From contig JAJZOA010000279.1 in NCBI GenBank assembly GCA_021852225.1, positions 1-13,915 on the forward strand: DNA of 13,915 nucleotides. Direction: 5' to 3'. A program made the position numbers and the translations under genes. This DNA is from Planctomycetota bacterium (GTDB lineage: Bacteria; Planctomycetota; Phycisphaerae; WQYP01). Below, in pieces: positions 8,084-13,915 of this stretch. The notes under the pieces were generated by a model. It saw nothing but the letters and a program-made list of their open reading frames with translations. It was not told the origin of the DNA and made no database searches. Each line of letters starts with the position of its first letter. Positions within the stretch are counted from its first letter, which is position 1.

Positions 8084-8112
8084 AAAGAGATCATTGTTAC
8101 GAGGCTATTGCG

Positions 8113-10200
8113 ATGGCAGGCTACTCGCAGGATAACCGCGGCATTGGGGTAAAAACTCCGCTGGGCAAGGATGTTCTGCTGCTGGAATCGATCGAGGGAA
8201 CTGAAGAATTAAGCCGCCCGTTTCAATATCGTTTGCGGATGTTCAGTACAAATCAGGCGGTCGCGTTCGGCGATATTCTTGGTCAGCCAGTTACCGTGAA
8301 CCTCAAACAGACGGGAAACAACATCCGTTATTTTAATGGATATGTTTCAAGTTTTCAGCAGGTTTTCAGTGACGGTCCGAACAATTATTATGAAGCGATT
8401 GTCGTGCCGTGGACCTGGTTTCTTAACGGACACGCGGATTGCCGCATTTTCCAGAAAATGACGGTTCCGGCCATCATTCAGCAGATATTTTCGGATCGCG
8501 GCTATTCCGATTTTCAGTTGTCGCTTAACGGGAGTTACCGGACGCGTGAATTCTGCGTGCAGTACCGTGAGACTGATTTTGCGTTTATATCTCGGCTGAT
8601 GGAAGAGGAAGGAATGTACTATTTCTTCCAACATCAGGATGGCAAGCATACCATGGTTCTGGCCGATGGCATTTCCGCACATCAGGCCGCTGCCAATCAT
8701 GCGAAGCTCGGCTATCAGTCGCCCGGGCGCAATCAGAAAGAAAATGGCGTTACCGACTGGCGCACGGAACAGCTTGTGCAGCCCGGAGCCTTTGCTCTGA
8801 CGGATTACGACTTTACCGCGCCTTCCAAATCGCTGGCGTGCAATTCGCAGAATACGCGCGGGGTGGCGCAATCCAAGAATGAAATATTTAATTATCCTGG
8901 CGGCTATCTGGACACCAACGATGGCGATAATTACGTTAAATATCGCATGCAGGAACGCCAATGTCAGTATGAACTGATGCACGGGCAGACGGTTTGCCGC
9001 GGCGTGGTCACCGGCTGCACTTTTACGCTGGCGGATCATCCGCGAGCGGATCAGAATCAGGAATATCTGACAACGCAGTCCCGTCTGTTTTTTTCTGTTG
9101 GAAACTATTTCACGGGCCAGGTGGGTGTGGCGGACGAAAAGTTTGAATGCCAGTTTTCAGCCATTGCCGCATCCCAGCAGTTTCGGCCGCCACGGGTAAC
9201 GCCGCGTCCTTTTATTCGTGGCCTGCAGACCGCGGTGGTGGTCGGGCCGTCGGGACAGGAAATCGCGACTGATTCTTACGGTCGCGTCAAGGTGCAATTC
9301 CACTGGGACCGCTACGGTACGTCCGATGAAAATTCCTCCTGTTTTATCCGGGTGGCCCAGGTCTGGGCCGGAAAACAATGGGGGGCGATTTTCATACCGC
9401 GCATCGGCCAGGAGGTCGTCGTGGCGTTTCTGGAGGGCGATCCGGACAAGCCCCTGATTACCGGCAGCGTTTACAACGCGGATCAGAAAGTTCCCTATAC
9501 GCTGCCCGATAACGCCACGCAATCCGGCATTACAACCAATTCGAGCACCGGTGGCGGTGGGTCGAATCAAATCCGTTTTGAGGACAAGGCCGGAAGCGAA
9601 GATCTCTATATACATGCCCAGAAAACGATGAATCTTGTGGTGGAGGACACCTTCAGTGAATCACATGGCAAGGAACACCACGTCACCACTAAAACCGATA
9701 AATTTGAACATATCAAGGGTAAAAATCATCTGACGGTGGACTCGGATGCAAAGGACAAGCTCGGGGGCGATTACGATCTGGCCGTCAGCGGCAACGCCAA
9801 AGAGAAAATCGGCGGAGACTATAACCTGAATGTGTCAGGCAAGGCTCCCATTTCCATCGGTGGGCAGCTTTCACTTAGCGTGACTGGCGATGTTGTGGAA
9901 GTTTTCAGCGGCAACCATTCCGAGGCTACCACTAAAAATTACTACATCAAGGCGGCACAGATTGTCATTGAGGCTCAGCAGGGGGTCAGCATCGTCTGCG
10001 GAAGCAATTCCCTGGTCATAGACTCCAGCGGCGTAAGTGTCAATGGTTCGATGATTACGATCAATGCGTCCGGAATGACGAAAATTAACTCCGGCCCCGG
10101 TTCCTCCGCGCAGTCCGGAAGTGCCGGATCCGCTGATTCGCCGGCTGATCCGATCGCGCCGACCGACGCCACGCTTCCCACAGATATTGATGCCTCCTGA
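8113..10200 (+). CDS. vgrG: Type VI secretion spike protein VgrG (TssI)
   Basis: This is the trimeric spike at the tip of the T6SS tube, which punctures target cells and carries tip proteins and effectors. The 695 residues fit a standard VgrG. Residues ~15-360 are the gp27-like base: an LLESIEGTEELSRPFQY start, then CVQYRETDFAFISRLMEEEGMYYFF near 150-175. The gp5-like OB fold runs ~365-460 and includes RPFIRG (from 365), HWDRYG (397-402) and GDPDKP (442-447). A gp5-C-like needle follows from ~487 to 650 (IRFEDKAGSEDLYIHA, then short repeats). The Ser/Ala/Pro/Asp-rich tail (~655-695) is low complexity, with no enzymatic extension, so this is probably not an 'evolved' VgrG. The ATG has GAGG (8101-8104) 8 bases upstream. 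The gene is followed 74 bases later by a PAAR-like gene, its likely tip partner. Confidence 0.96.
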   Translation: MAGYSQDNRGIGVKTPLGKDVLLLESIEGTEELSRPFQYRLRMFSTNQAVAFGDILGQPVTVNLKQTGNNIRYFNGYVSSFQQVFSDGPNNYYEAIVVPWTWFLNGHADCRIFQKMTVPAIIQQIFSDRGYSDFQLSLNGSYRTREFCVQYRETDFAFISRLMEEEGMYYFFQHQDGKHTMVLADGISAHQAAANHAKLGYQSPGRNQKENGVTDWRTEQLVQPGAFALTDYDFTAPSKSLACNSQNTRGVAQSKNEIFNYPGGYLDTNDGDNYVKYRMQERQCQYELMHGQTVCRGVVTGCTFTLADHPRADQNQEYLTTQSRLFFSVGNYFTGQVGVADEKFECQFSAIAASQQFRPPRVTPRPFIRGLQTAVVVGPSGQEIATDSYGRVKVQFHWDRYGTSDENSSCFIRVAQVWAGKQWGAIFIPRIGQEVVVAFLEGDPDKPLITGSVYNADQKVPYTLPDNATQSGITTNSSTGGGGSNQIRFEDKAGSEDLYIHAQKTMNLVVEDTFSESHGKEHHVTTKTDKFEHIKGKNHLTVDSDAKDKLGGDYDLAVSGNAKEKIGGDYNLNVSGKAPISIGGQLSLSVTGDVVEVFSGNHSEATTKNYYIKAAQIVIEAQQGVSIVCGSNSLVIDSSGVSVNGSMITINASGMTKINSGPGSSAQSGSAGSADSPADPIAPTDATLPTDIDAS
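9745..9888 (+). repeat. Three tandem 16-residue needle repeats in VgrG
   Basis: Residues 545-560, 561-576 and 577-592 (48 bases each) share the pattern x-A-K-x-K-(L/I)-GG-x-(Y/L)-x-L-x-V-(S/T)-G: DAKDKLGGDYDLAVSG, NAKEKIGGDYNLNVSG and the more diverged KAPISIGGQLSLSVTG. They belong to the gp5-C-like beta-helix needle, where copy number sets needle length. Confidence 0.8.
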
Positions 10201-10216
10201 TATTGTGCGTGTTGGT

Positions 10217-10246
10217 TTGCCGCCGAATGGCCGTTGTTCGTATAAT
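10217..10246 (+). promoter_or_regulatory. Candidate sigma-70-type promoter of the PAAR-like gene
   Basis: A perfect TATAAT (10241-10246) lies 18 bases after TTGCCG (10217-10222, four of six matches to TTGACA). The predicted start near 10253 would give a leader of about 20 bases that contains the ribosome-binding site. The fit of -35, spacing, -10 and leader in a 74-base gap is better than expected by chance, although no expression data are available. Confidence 0.5.
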
Positions 10247-10261
10247 TTGCCCGCTTGCGAC

Positions 10262-10266
10262 AGGAG
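10262..10266 (+). promoter_or_regulatory. Ribosome-binding site that sets the GTG start of the PAAR-like gene
   Basis: AGGAG sits 8 bases before the GTG at 10275. It decides for this start over the in-frame TTG at 10203, which would add 24 residues with no family resemblance (Cys/Arg-rich) and place the start upstream of the TATAAT. Confidence 0.75.
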
Positions 10267-10274
10267 ACTTTGCC

Positions 10275-10661
10275 GTGCCCAACCTTGTTGTTGCCGGAGC
10301 CATGATGACCTGTTCCTTTGGCGTTGCACCGGCCGCTTTGGCCGTGCTGCCCGCCAATAAGGTGACCGCCGGTTCGCCGGCGGCAAACATTATGGATCAT
10401 GTTCCCCTGGAAAATATTCCGACCTTTGGCATGTGCAATTCGCCCAGCAATCCGGAGGTAGCCGCAGCCACCGCCGCGGCTCTTGGTGTACTGACGCCGA
10501 TGCCCTGTGTGCCCGCCACCGCCGCGCCGTGGGCACCCGGTTCAGCAACGGTACAGATAGGCGATCAGCCCGCGCTGACCGATGCGTGTAAATGCACCTG
10601 TAACTGGGGCGGGGTCATCACCATTACGTTCGCCGGTCAGGCAACGGCGCAATGTGCCTGA
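10275..10661 (+). CDS. PAAR-like protein of the DUF4280 type, T6SS spike tip
   Basis: The 128-residue product matches the DUF4280 pattern: a short N-terminus then MMTCSFG (10-16), a V-x-(A)-G-x-P-x-A-NIMDH region (30-42), IPTFGMCNSPSNP (48-60), PMPCVP (75-80), W-x-PG (86-89), an I-x-(G)-x-x-A-L strand (95-101), then ACKCTCNWGGVITI (104-117) and GQ (121-122). Seven cysteines (13, 54, 78, 105, 107, 109, 127) suggest metal binding or disulphides. Members of this family are regarded as PAAR-like proteins that cap VgrG in T6SS or the spike of related contractile systems. It follows vgrG and precedes tssA, which supports the tip role. It carries no toxin extension. The GTG start is chosen from the AGGAG at 10262-10266. 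Confidence 0.88.
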   Translation: MPNLVVAGAMMTCSFGVAPAALAVLPANKVTAGSPAANIMDHVPLENIPTFGMCNSPSNPEVAAATAAALGVLTPMPCVPATAAPWAPGSATVQIGDQPALTDACKCTCNWGGVITITFAGQATAQCA

Positions 10662-10663
10662 TT

Positions 10664-10694
10664 GGCCGCGCGGCGCGGATATCGCGGTACGGCC
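10664..10694 (+). other. GC-rich hairpin-forming region after the PAAR-like gene
   Basis: GGCC (10664-10667) can pair with GGCC (10691-10694). Within it CCGCG (10666-10670) can pair with CGCGG (10683-10687), or CGCG (10674-10677) with CGCG (10683-10686) around GATAT. It begins two bases after the TGA. No T-run follows, so a factor-independent terminator is not supported; a processing or attenuation hairpin is possible. The sequence is GC-rich enough for several alternative pairings by chance. Confidence 0.3.
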
Positions 10695-10752
10695 CGGTAA
10701 ATGGTTAAATGATTTGCGTCACCGGAAAAAAACTTAGAACGAAAGAGGTCCC

Positions 10753-11820
10753 ATGTATTCTTCTGACCTGGAATTCCTGCTTCAGCCAATCTCGACGGAT
10801 TCAGCCTGTGGGGATGATCTGTCTTACGATCCGGCGTTTCTGGCGCTGGAGGAAGCCATTCGCGGGAAGCCCGAATCTCAGATAGGCGATACCGTGGTCC
10901 CCGCCGAGGAACCGAACTGGCGTGATGTGCGAAAACAATCGGTGGAACTGCTTAAACGCACCCGTGACTTGCGTGTGCTGGTCTGGTTGACCACGGCTGA
11001 ACTGGAATTGCGCGGCCTGCGCGGCGCGGCCGATGGCTTCGCCGCGATTGTGCTGCATGTGGATCAGTTCTGGACGCCGGTTCATCCGAAGCTTGATCCT
11101 GACGATAACAACGACCCGACGATGCGCGTTAATATTCTTGCGGCCCTTTCGCCGGCGCAGTCGGCACCTGATTCACTGCGCTTTACGGACCGGCTGCTGA
11201 ATGCCCCTTTGTGCAAATCGCGTCAGCTTGGTGTGGTGACACAGCGGGATATTTATCTGGCCACCGGGGAACTGAAGCCTGTTGGCGCGCAGGTGGTGCG
11301 GGAAGCGGCTGCAATTGATGCGGCGTTTGGCGACAGCCCGCTGGAGGACTTGCAGGCCCTGAGTGCGTCCGTCGCCGCCATCCGTGAAAATCTTGGCCAA
11401 ATTGATACACGCCTGACCGAACATGTGGGGGCCAGCAAGGCGGCAAATTTTGAAGCCTTAAAGAAAATTGTAACCGCCATTATTCGGTCCTTGGAAAACC
11501 AGCTTTCGCGGCGGGGTGCCCAGGGTGCGGCGTCCACCACGAATCCGGCAACTGGGGAAACGGGCGCAGAGGCCGCGTCGGCCGGGGCAATGGCCAGCGG
11601 TCCGTTGCAGACGCGGCAGGATGCGCTGGTCATGCTGGAAAAGGTCTGCACCTATTTTGACACTTTTGAGCCATCGAGTCCGGTGCAGCTTGTGCTCCGG
11701 CGGGCTTCGCGTCTGGCGAATATGTCATTTATGGATATTATCCGGGACCTTGCTGCGGACGCGGAAAGCCAGGTCCGAATTGCGACCGGCGCCCGCGAAG
11801 AGGAAGGAAAGTCCGAATAG
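10753..11820 (+). CDS. tssA: T6SS assembly protein TssA (ImpA N-terminal domain)
   Basis: TssA initiates and coordinates polymerisation of the T6SS tube and sheath at the baseplate. The 355 residues contain an ImpA N-terminal domain at about 5-135: LLQPIS, CGDDLSYDP, EEPNWRDVRKQSVELLKRTRDLRV, and the WTPVHPKLDPDDNNDPTMRVN stretch. A middle helical part reaches ~250, followed by a flexible Ala/Gly/Thr linker at ~255-285. The short C-terminal domain (~287-350) has TRQDALVMLEKVCTYFDTFEPSSPV, with EPSSP at 306-310. Its length and tail fit the short TssA class, as in Pseudomonas TssA1, rather than forms with an extra VasJ-like or membrane-linked region. The ATG follows an AAAGAGGT box (10742-10749). 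The gene lies between the spike genes and the sheath genes. Confidence 0.94.
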   Translation: MYSSDLEFLLQPISTDSACGDDLSYDPAFLALEEAIRGKPESQIGDTVVPAEEPNWRDVRKQSVELLKRTRDLRVLVWLTTAELELRGLRGAADGFAAIVLHVDQFWTPVHPKLDPDDNNDPTMRVNILAALSPAQSAPDSLRFTDRLLNAPLCKSRQLGVVTQRDIYLATGELKPVGAQVVREAAAIDAAFGDSPLEDLQALSASVAAIRENLGQIDTRLTEHVGASKAANFEALKKIVTAIIRSLENQLSRRGAQGAASTTNPATGETGAEAASAGAMASGPLQTRQDALVMLEKVCTYFDTFEPSSPVQLVLRRASRLANMSFMDIIRDLAADAESQVRIATGAREEEGKSE

Positions 11821-11854
11821 GAAAAAAGAGGCAGGAATAATTTTCGCGAATGAG

Positions 11855-11882
11855 TTGCAAATCCGATAGACGGTGTTAGACT
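11855..11882 (+). promoter_or_regulatory. Candidate promoter of tssBC
   Basis: TTGCAA (11855-11860) and TAGACT (11877-11882) each match four of six consensus bases, at a 16-base spacing. The 120-base gap between tssA and tssB is larger than expected inside a tightly packed operon, so an internal promoter is reasonable but not proven. The -10 candidate lies on the edge of the inverted repeat at 11871-11903. Confidence 0.35.
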
Positions 11883-11903
11883 TTGTCGCAGGTTTTAACA
11901 CCG
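11871..11903 (+). promoter_or_regulatory. 8-bp inverted repeat before tssBC, possible operator or leader hairpin
   Basis: CGGTGTTA (11871-11878) and TAACACCG (11896-11903) are perfect inverted copies with a 17-base spacer. A direct repeat GGTTTT occurs at 11891-11896 and 11907-11912. The left arm overlaps the candidate -10 element and the right arm would fall in the first transcribed bases. That position suits a repressor operator or a 5' hairpin. No regulator gene is in the window. Confidence 0.45.
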
Positions 11904-11940
11904 AAGGTTTTCCCCTGGCCGCTTACACGGAGTCATACCG

Positions 11941-12459
11941 ATGGGCAAGTCCAGCAGTCAAAAGTTTATCGCTCGGAATCGTGCGCCGCGTGTGCAGATT
12001 GAATATGATCTGGAACTATATGGTTCCCAGAAAAAAATTAATCTGCCATTTGTCATGGGCGTAATGGCTGATCTTTCCGGGAATCCAGCCGAAGCTCTTC
12101 CATCAGTGGACCAGCGTAAATTCCTGGAAATTGATGTGGACAACTTTGACGAGCGCATGAAGGCCTCCAAGCCGCGCGTCGCATTTCAGGTCCCCAACAA
12201 ACTCACCGGGGAAGGGAATGTCGCTGTTGAACTCACTTTTGAAAGCATGGATGATTTTTCGCCTGCGGCCGTCGCCCGCAAGGTTGAACCTCTTCGCAAG
12301 CTGCTGGAGGCTCGAACTCAATTGTCCAACCTGCTGACGTATATGGATGGCAAGTCCAATGCCGAAGACCTGGTGGCAAAGGCGCTCAAAGATCCGTCGC
12401 TGCTTCAGGCTCTGGCGTCGGCTCCCAAGGAAACCAAAACCAGCGCGGAGGTTAAATAA
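11941..12459 (+). CDS. tssB: T6SS contractile sheath small subunit TssB (VipA)
   Basis: TssB pairs with TssC to form the contractile sheath that drives the Hcp tube and spike out of the cell. The 172-residue product has the usual size and landmarks: the N-terminal IARNRAPRVQIEYDLELYGSQKK strand region (10-32), LPFVMGVMADLSGNP (35-49), RKFLEIDVDNFDERM (59-73) and PRVAFQVPNKL (78-88). A mixed and helical C-terminal half follows, with FSPAAVARKVEPLRKLLEARTQLSNLLTYMDG (106-137). The ATG has GGAG (11929-11932) 8 bases upstream. The stop codon is 2 bases before the tssC start, so the two are almost certainly co-transcribed. Their equimolar use in the sheath fits this. Confidence 0.97.
   Translation: MGKSSSQKFIARNRAPRVQIEYDLELYGSQKKINLPFVMGVMADLSGNPAEALPSVDQRKFLEIDVDNFDERMKASKPRVAFQVPNKLTGEGNVAVELTFESMDDFSPAAVARKVEPLRKLLEARTQLSNLLTYMDGKSNAEDLVAKALKDPSLLQALASAPKETKTSAEVK
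12447..12452 (+). promoter_or_regulatory. Ribosome-binding site of tssC, inside the tssB end
   Basis: GGAGGT, a near-perfect anti-16S match, ends 9 bases before the tssC ATG at 12462 and overlaps the last codons of tssB. It supports this start and suggests coupled translation of the sheath pair. Confidence 0.75.
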
Positions 12460-12461
12460 CC

Positions 12462-13915
12462 ATGGCCGAAAACCTTCAATCACAGGCCGCCGGACAGACT
12501 GCCGGCGCAACGAAGGAAGTTTCCGATTTTGAATCGCTTCTGAATAAGGAATTCCGTCCGAAAACCGACGGGGTTGCTGAAGATATTAAAGTTGCGGTGC
12601 GGACGCTGGCCCAGCAGGCGCTGGAAGGCACCTCGCTGGTGTCCGATGATGCCGTCAAATCGATCCAGGCCATCATTGCGGCGTTGGACGCTAAACTGAC
12701 CGCACAGGTCAACGAAATTGTGCACCACGAAGCATTCCGTTCGCTGGAAGGTACCTGGCGTGGTTTGCATCATCTGGTGAACAATACTGAAACCGATGAA
12801 ACCCTCAAGATTCGCGTTCTGAATATTTCCAAAAAGGACGTTGGAAAAACCATCAAAAAGTACAAGGGAACCGCGTGGGACCAAAGCCCGCTTTTCAAGC
12901 GGTTGTATGAAGATGAATTTGGTACGCCGGGTGGCGAACCGTATGGTGCCCTGATCGGCGATTATTATTTTGATCACTCACCGCCAGATGTGGAAATTCT
13001 TGCGGGCATGGCCCAGATCGCCGCCGCCGCCCACGCGCCCTTTATTTCAGCCGCGTCGCCCACAGTCATGAATTTCGATTCCTGGCAGCAGCTTAGTGAT
13101 CCGCGCGACCTTACGAAAATCTTTCAGACTCCTGATTACGCGCCTTGGCGTTCACTTCGGAAATCCGATGATGCCCGTTATATCGGCCTGACCATGCCTC
13201 GATTCCTGGCGCGGCTGCCCTATGGCGCAAAAACCAGCCCAGTGGATGAATTCGCGTTTGAAGAAGACACCACCGGCGCTGACCACAATAAATACACATG
13301 GGCCAATTCCGCGTACGCCATGGGTGTGAACATCAACCGTGCGTTCAAGTCTTATGGATGGTGTTCGCGCATTCGCGGAGTGGAGTCTGGCGGCATGGTG
13401 GAAGGGCTGCCTTGTCATACCTTCCCGACGGACGACGGCGGCGTGGATATGAAATGCCCCACCGAAATCGCCATTACCGACCGGCGCGAAGCCGAACTAG
13501 CCAAGAATGGCTTTATGCCTTTGTCTCATTGGAAAAACACTGATTACGGCGTGTTTGTCGGGGCGCAATCCCTGCAACAGCCCGAAGCTTATGACGATCC
13601 GGATGCCACAGCCAATGCCAATCTGGCGGCGCGGCTTCCTTATCTTTTCGCCACCTGTCGGTTTGCCCACTTCCTCAAGTGCATGGTCCGCGACAAGATC
13701 GGATCATTCAAGGAACGGGCGGACATGGAAACATGGCTTAATTCATGGATTCAAAACTATGTCGATGGGTCGCCATCCACCTCCAGTGAGGAATATAAGG
13801 CCACCCATCCGCTCGCTGCCGCCGAAGTCGTTGTCGAAGAAGTTGAAGGCAATCCCGGTTATTACCGGTCCAAGTTCTTCCTGCGTCCGCACTACCAGTT
13901 GGAAGGCTTGACCGT
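12462..13915 (+). CDS. tssC: T6SS contractile sheath large subunit TssC (VipB), 3' partial
   Basis: TssC is the larger sheath protein. The window holds 484 codons before the edge. The final RPHYQLEGLT is the conserved C-terminal stretch that usually continues for about a dozen residues, so the gene is almost whole. Landmarks in order: an N-terminal DFESLLNKEFRPKTD (22-36), where the sheath-recycling ATPase ClpV is known to bind TssC in other systems; HHEAFRSLEGTWRGLHHLV (88-106, Trp at 99); KSDDARYIGLTMPRFLARLPYG; DEFAFEEDT; and HNKYTWANSAYAMGVNI. Later come LPYLFATCRFAHFLKCMVRDKIGSF and NPGYYRSKFFLRPH. No frameshift is seen. The start follows the GGAGGT at 12447-12452. Genes further downstream (hcp, tssE, tssF, tssG, tssH) are expected but not visible. 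Confidence 0.97.
   Translation, partial: MAENLQSQAAGQTAGATKEVSDFESLLNKEFRPKTDGVAEDIKVAVRTLAQQALEGTSLVSDDAVKSIQAIIAALDAKLTAQVNEIVHHEAFRSLEGTWRGLHHLVNNTETDETLKIRVLNISKKDVGKTIKKYKGTAWDQSPLFKRLYEDEFGTPGGEPYGALIGDYYFDHSPPDVEILAGMAQIAAAAHAPFISAASPTVMNFDSWQQLSDPRDLTKIFQTPDYAPWRSLRKSDDARYIGLTMPRFLARLPYGAKTSPVDEFAFEEDTTGADHNKYTWANSAYAMGVNINRAFKSYGWCSRIRGVESGGMVEGLPCHTFPTDDGGVDMKCPTEIAITDRREAELAKNGFMPLSHWKNTDYGVFVGAQSLQQPEAYDDPDATANANLAARLPYLFATCRFAHFLKCMVRDKIGSFKERADMETWLNSWIQNYVDGSPSTSSEEYKATHPLAAAEVVVEEVEGNPGYYRSKFFLRPHYQLEGLT

Noticed and set aside
8347..9039. Minus-strand 230-codon frame inside vgrG
   Set aside because: It lies wholly within a confidently recognised VgrG domain. Its product has no family features, so it is an antisense shadow.
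10203..10274. TTG-initiated 24-residue N-terminal extension of the PAAR-like protein
   Set aside because: It lacks family resemblance and starts before the TATAAT; the GTG at 10275 has AGGAG at the proper distance.
9871..10400. Several minus-strand frames across the vgrG end and the PAAR-like gene
   Set aside because: They overlap two well-supported plus-strand genes and have no recognisable motifs.
8113..13915. Prophage or other contractile injection system instead of T6SS
   Set aside because: VgrG with fused gp27/gp5 parts, an ImpA-type TssA and TssB/TssC sheath pairs are T6SS-specific; no phage tail, capsid or lysis gene is present.

Overview
The window (13,915 bases, moderately GC-rich by eye) comes from a Gram-negative (diderm) bacterium. 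It joins two surface or contact systems on the plus strand. The left 57% is the 3' part of one giant, repeat-built exoprotein gene of the filamentous-haemagglutinin (two-partner secretion) type. The right 43% is the start of a type VI secretion (T6SS) gene cluster. The organism cannot be fixed from the sequence. A non-enterobacterial lineage such as Planctomycetota or another PVC/Acidobacteria-like group is my guess, from the exoprotein style (WLLDPANLTI motif followed by many TTxGxQTY repeats) and the stand-alone DUF4280-type PAAR-like gene. It remains a guess.

Layout: 1-7946, exoprotein, open at the 5' edge (2647 residues visible). It holds the end of a haemagglutination-type N-terminal domain, a long beta-solenoid built from at least two repeat families, a Gly-Gly-Ala-rich insert near 4127-4630, a Pro hinge at 7302-7325 and a non-repetitive C-terminal domain. 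7947-8112, a gap with a candidate promoter and a structured leader. 8113-10200, vgrG (tssI). 10275-10661, a PAAR-like DUF4280 protein with a GTG start decided by a good ribosome-binding site. 10753-11820, tssA. 11941-12459, tssB. 12462-13915, tssC, cut by the window edge only a dozen or so residues before its expected end.

How the genes work together: TssB and TssC form the contractile sheath. TssA helps start and cap sheath assembly. VgrG is the trimeric spike and the PAAR-like protein is its likely tip. No hcp, tssE/F/G/H/J/K/L/M, effector or immunity gene is in the window; the remaining core genes presumably lie downstream. tssB and tssC are translationally close (2-base gap), while vgrG, the PAAR-like gene, tssA and tssB are separated by 74-166 base gaps. 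Three of these gaps hold plausible promoter-like sequences, and the tssA-tssB gap also holds an 8-bp inverted repeat over the candidate -10 element.

I did not find an obviously new multi-gene system. The points most worth a second look are the mosaic architecture and unrecognised C-terminal domain of the exoprotein, the inverted repeat before tssBC, and the alternative hairpins in the vgrG leader.
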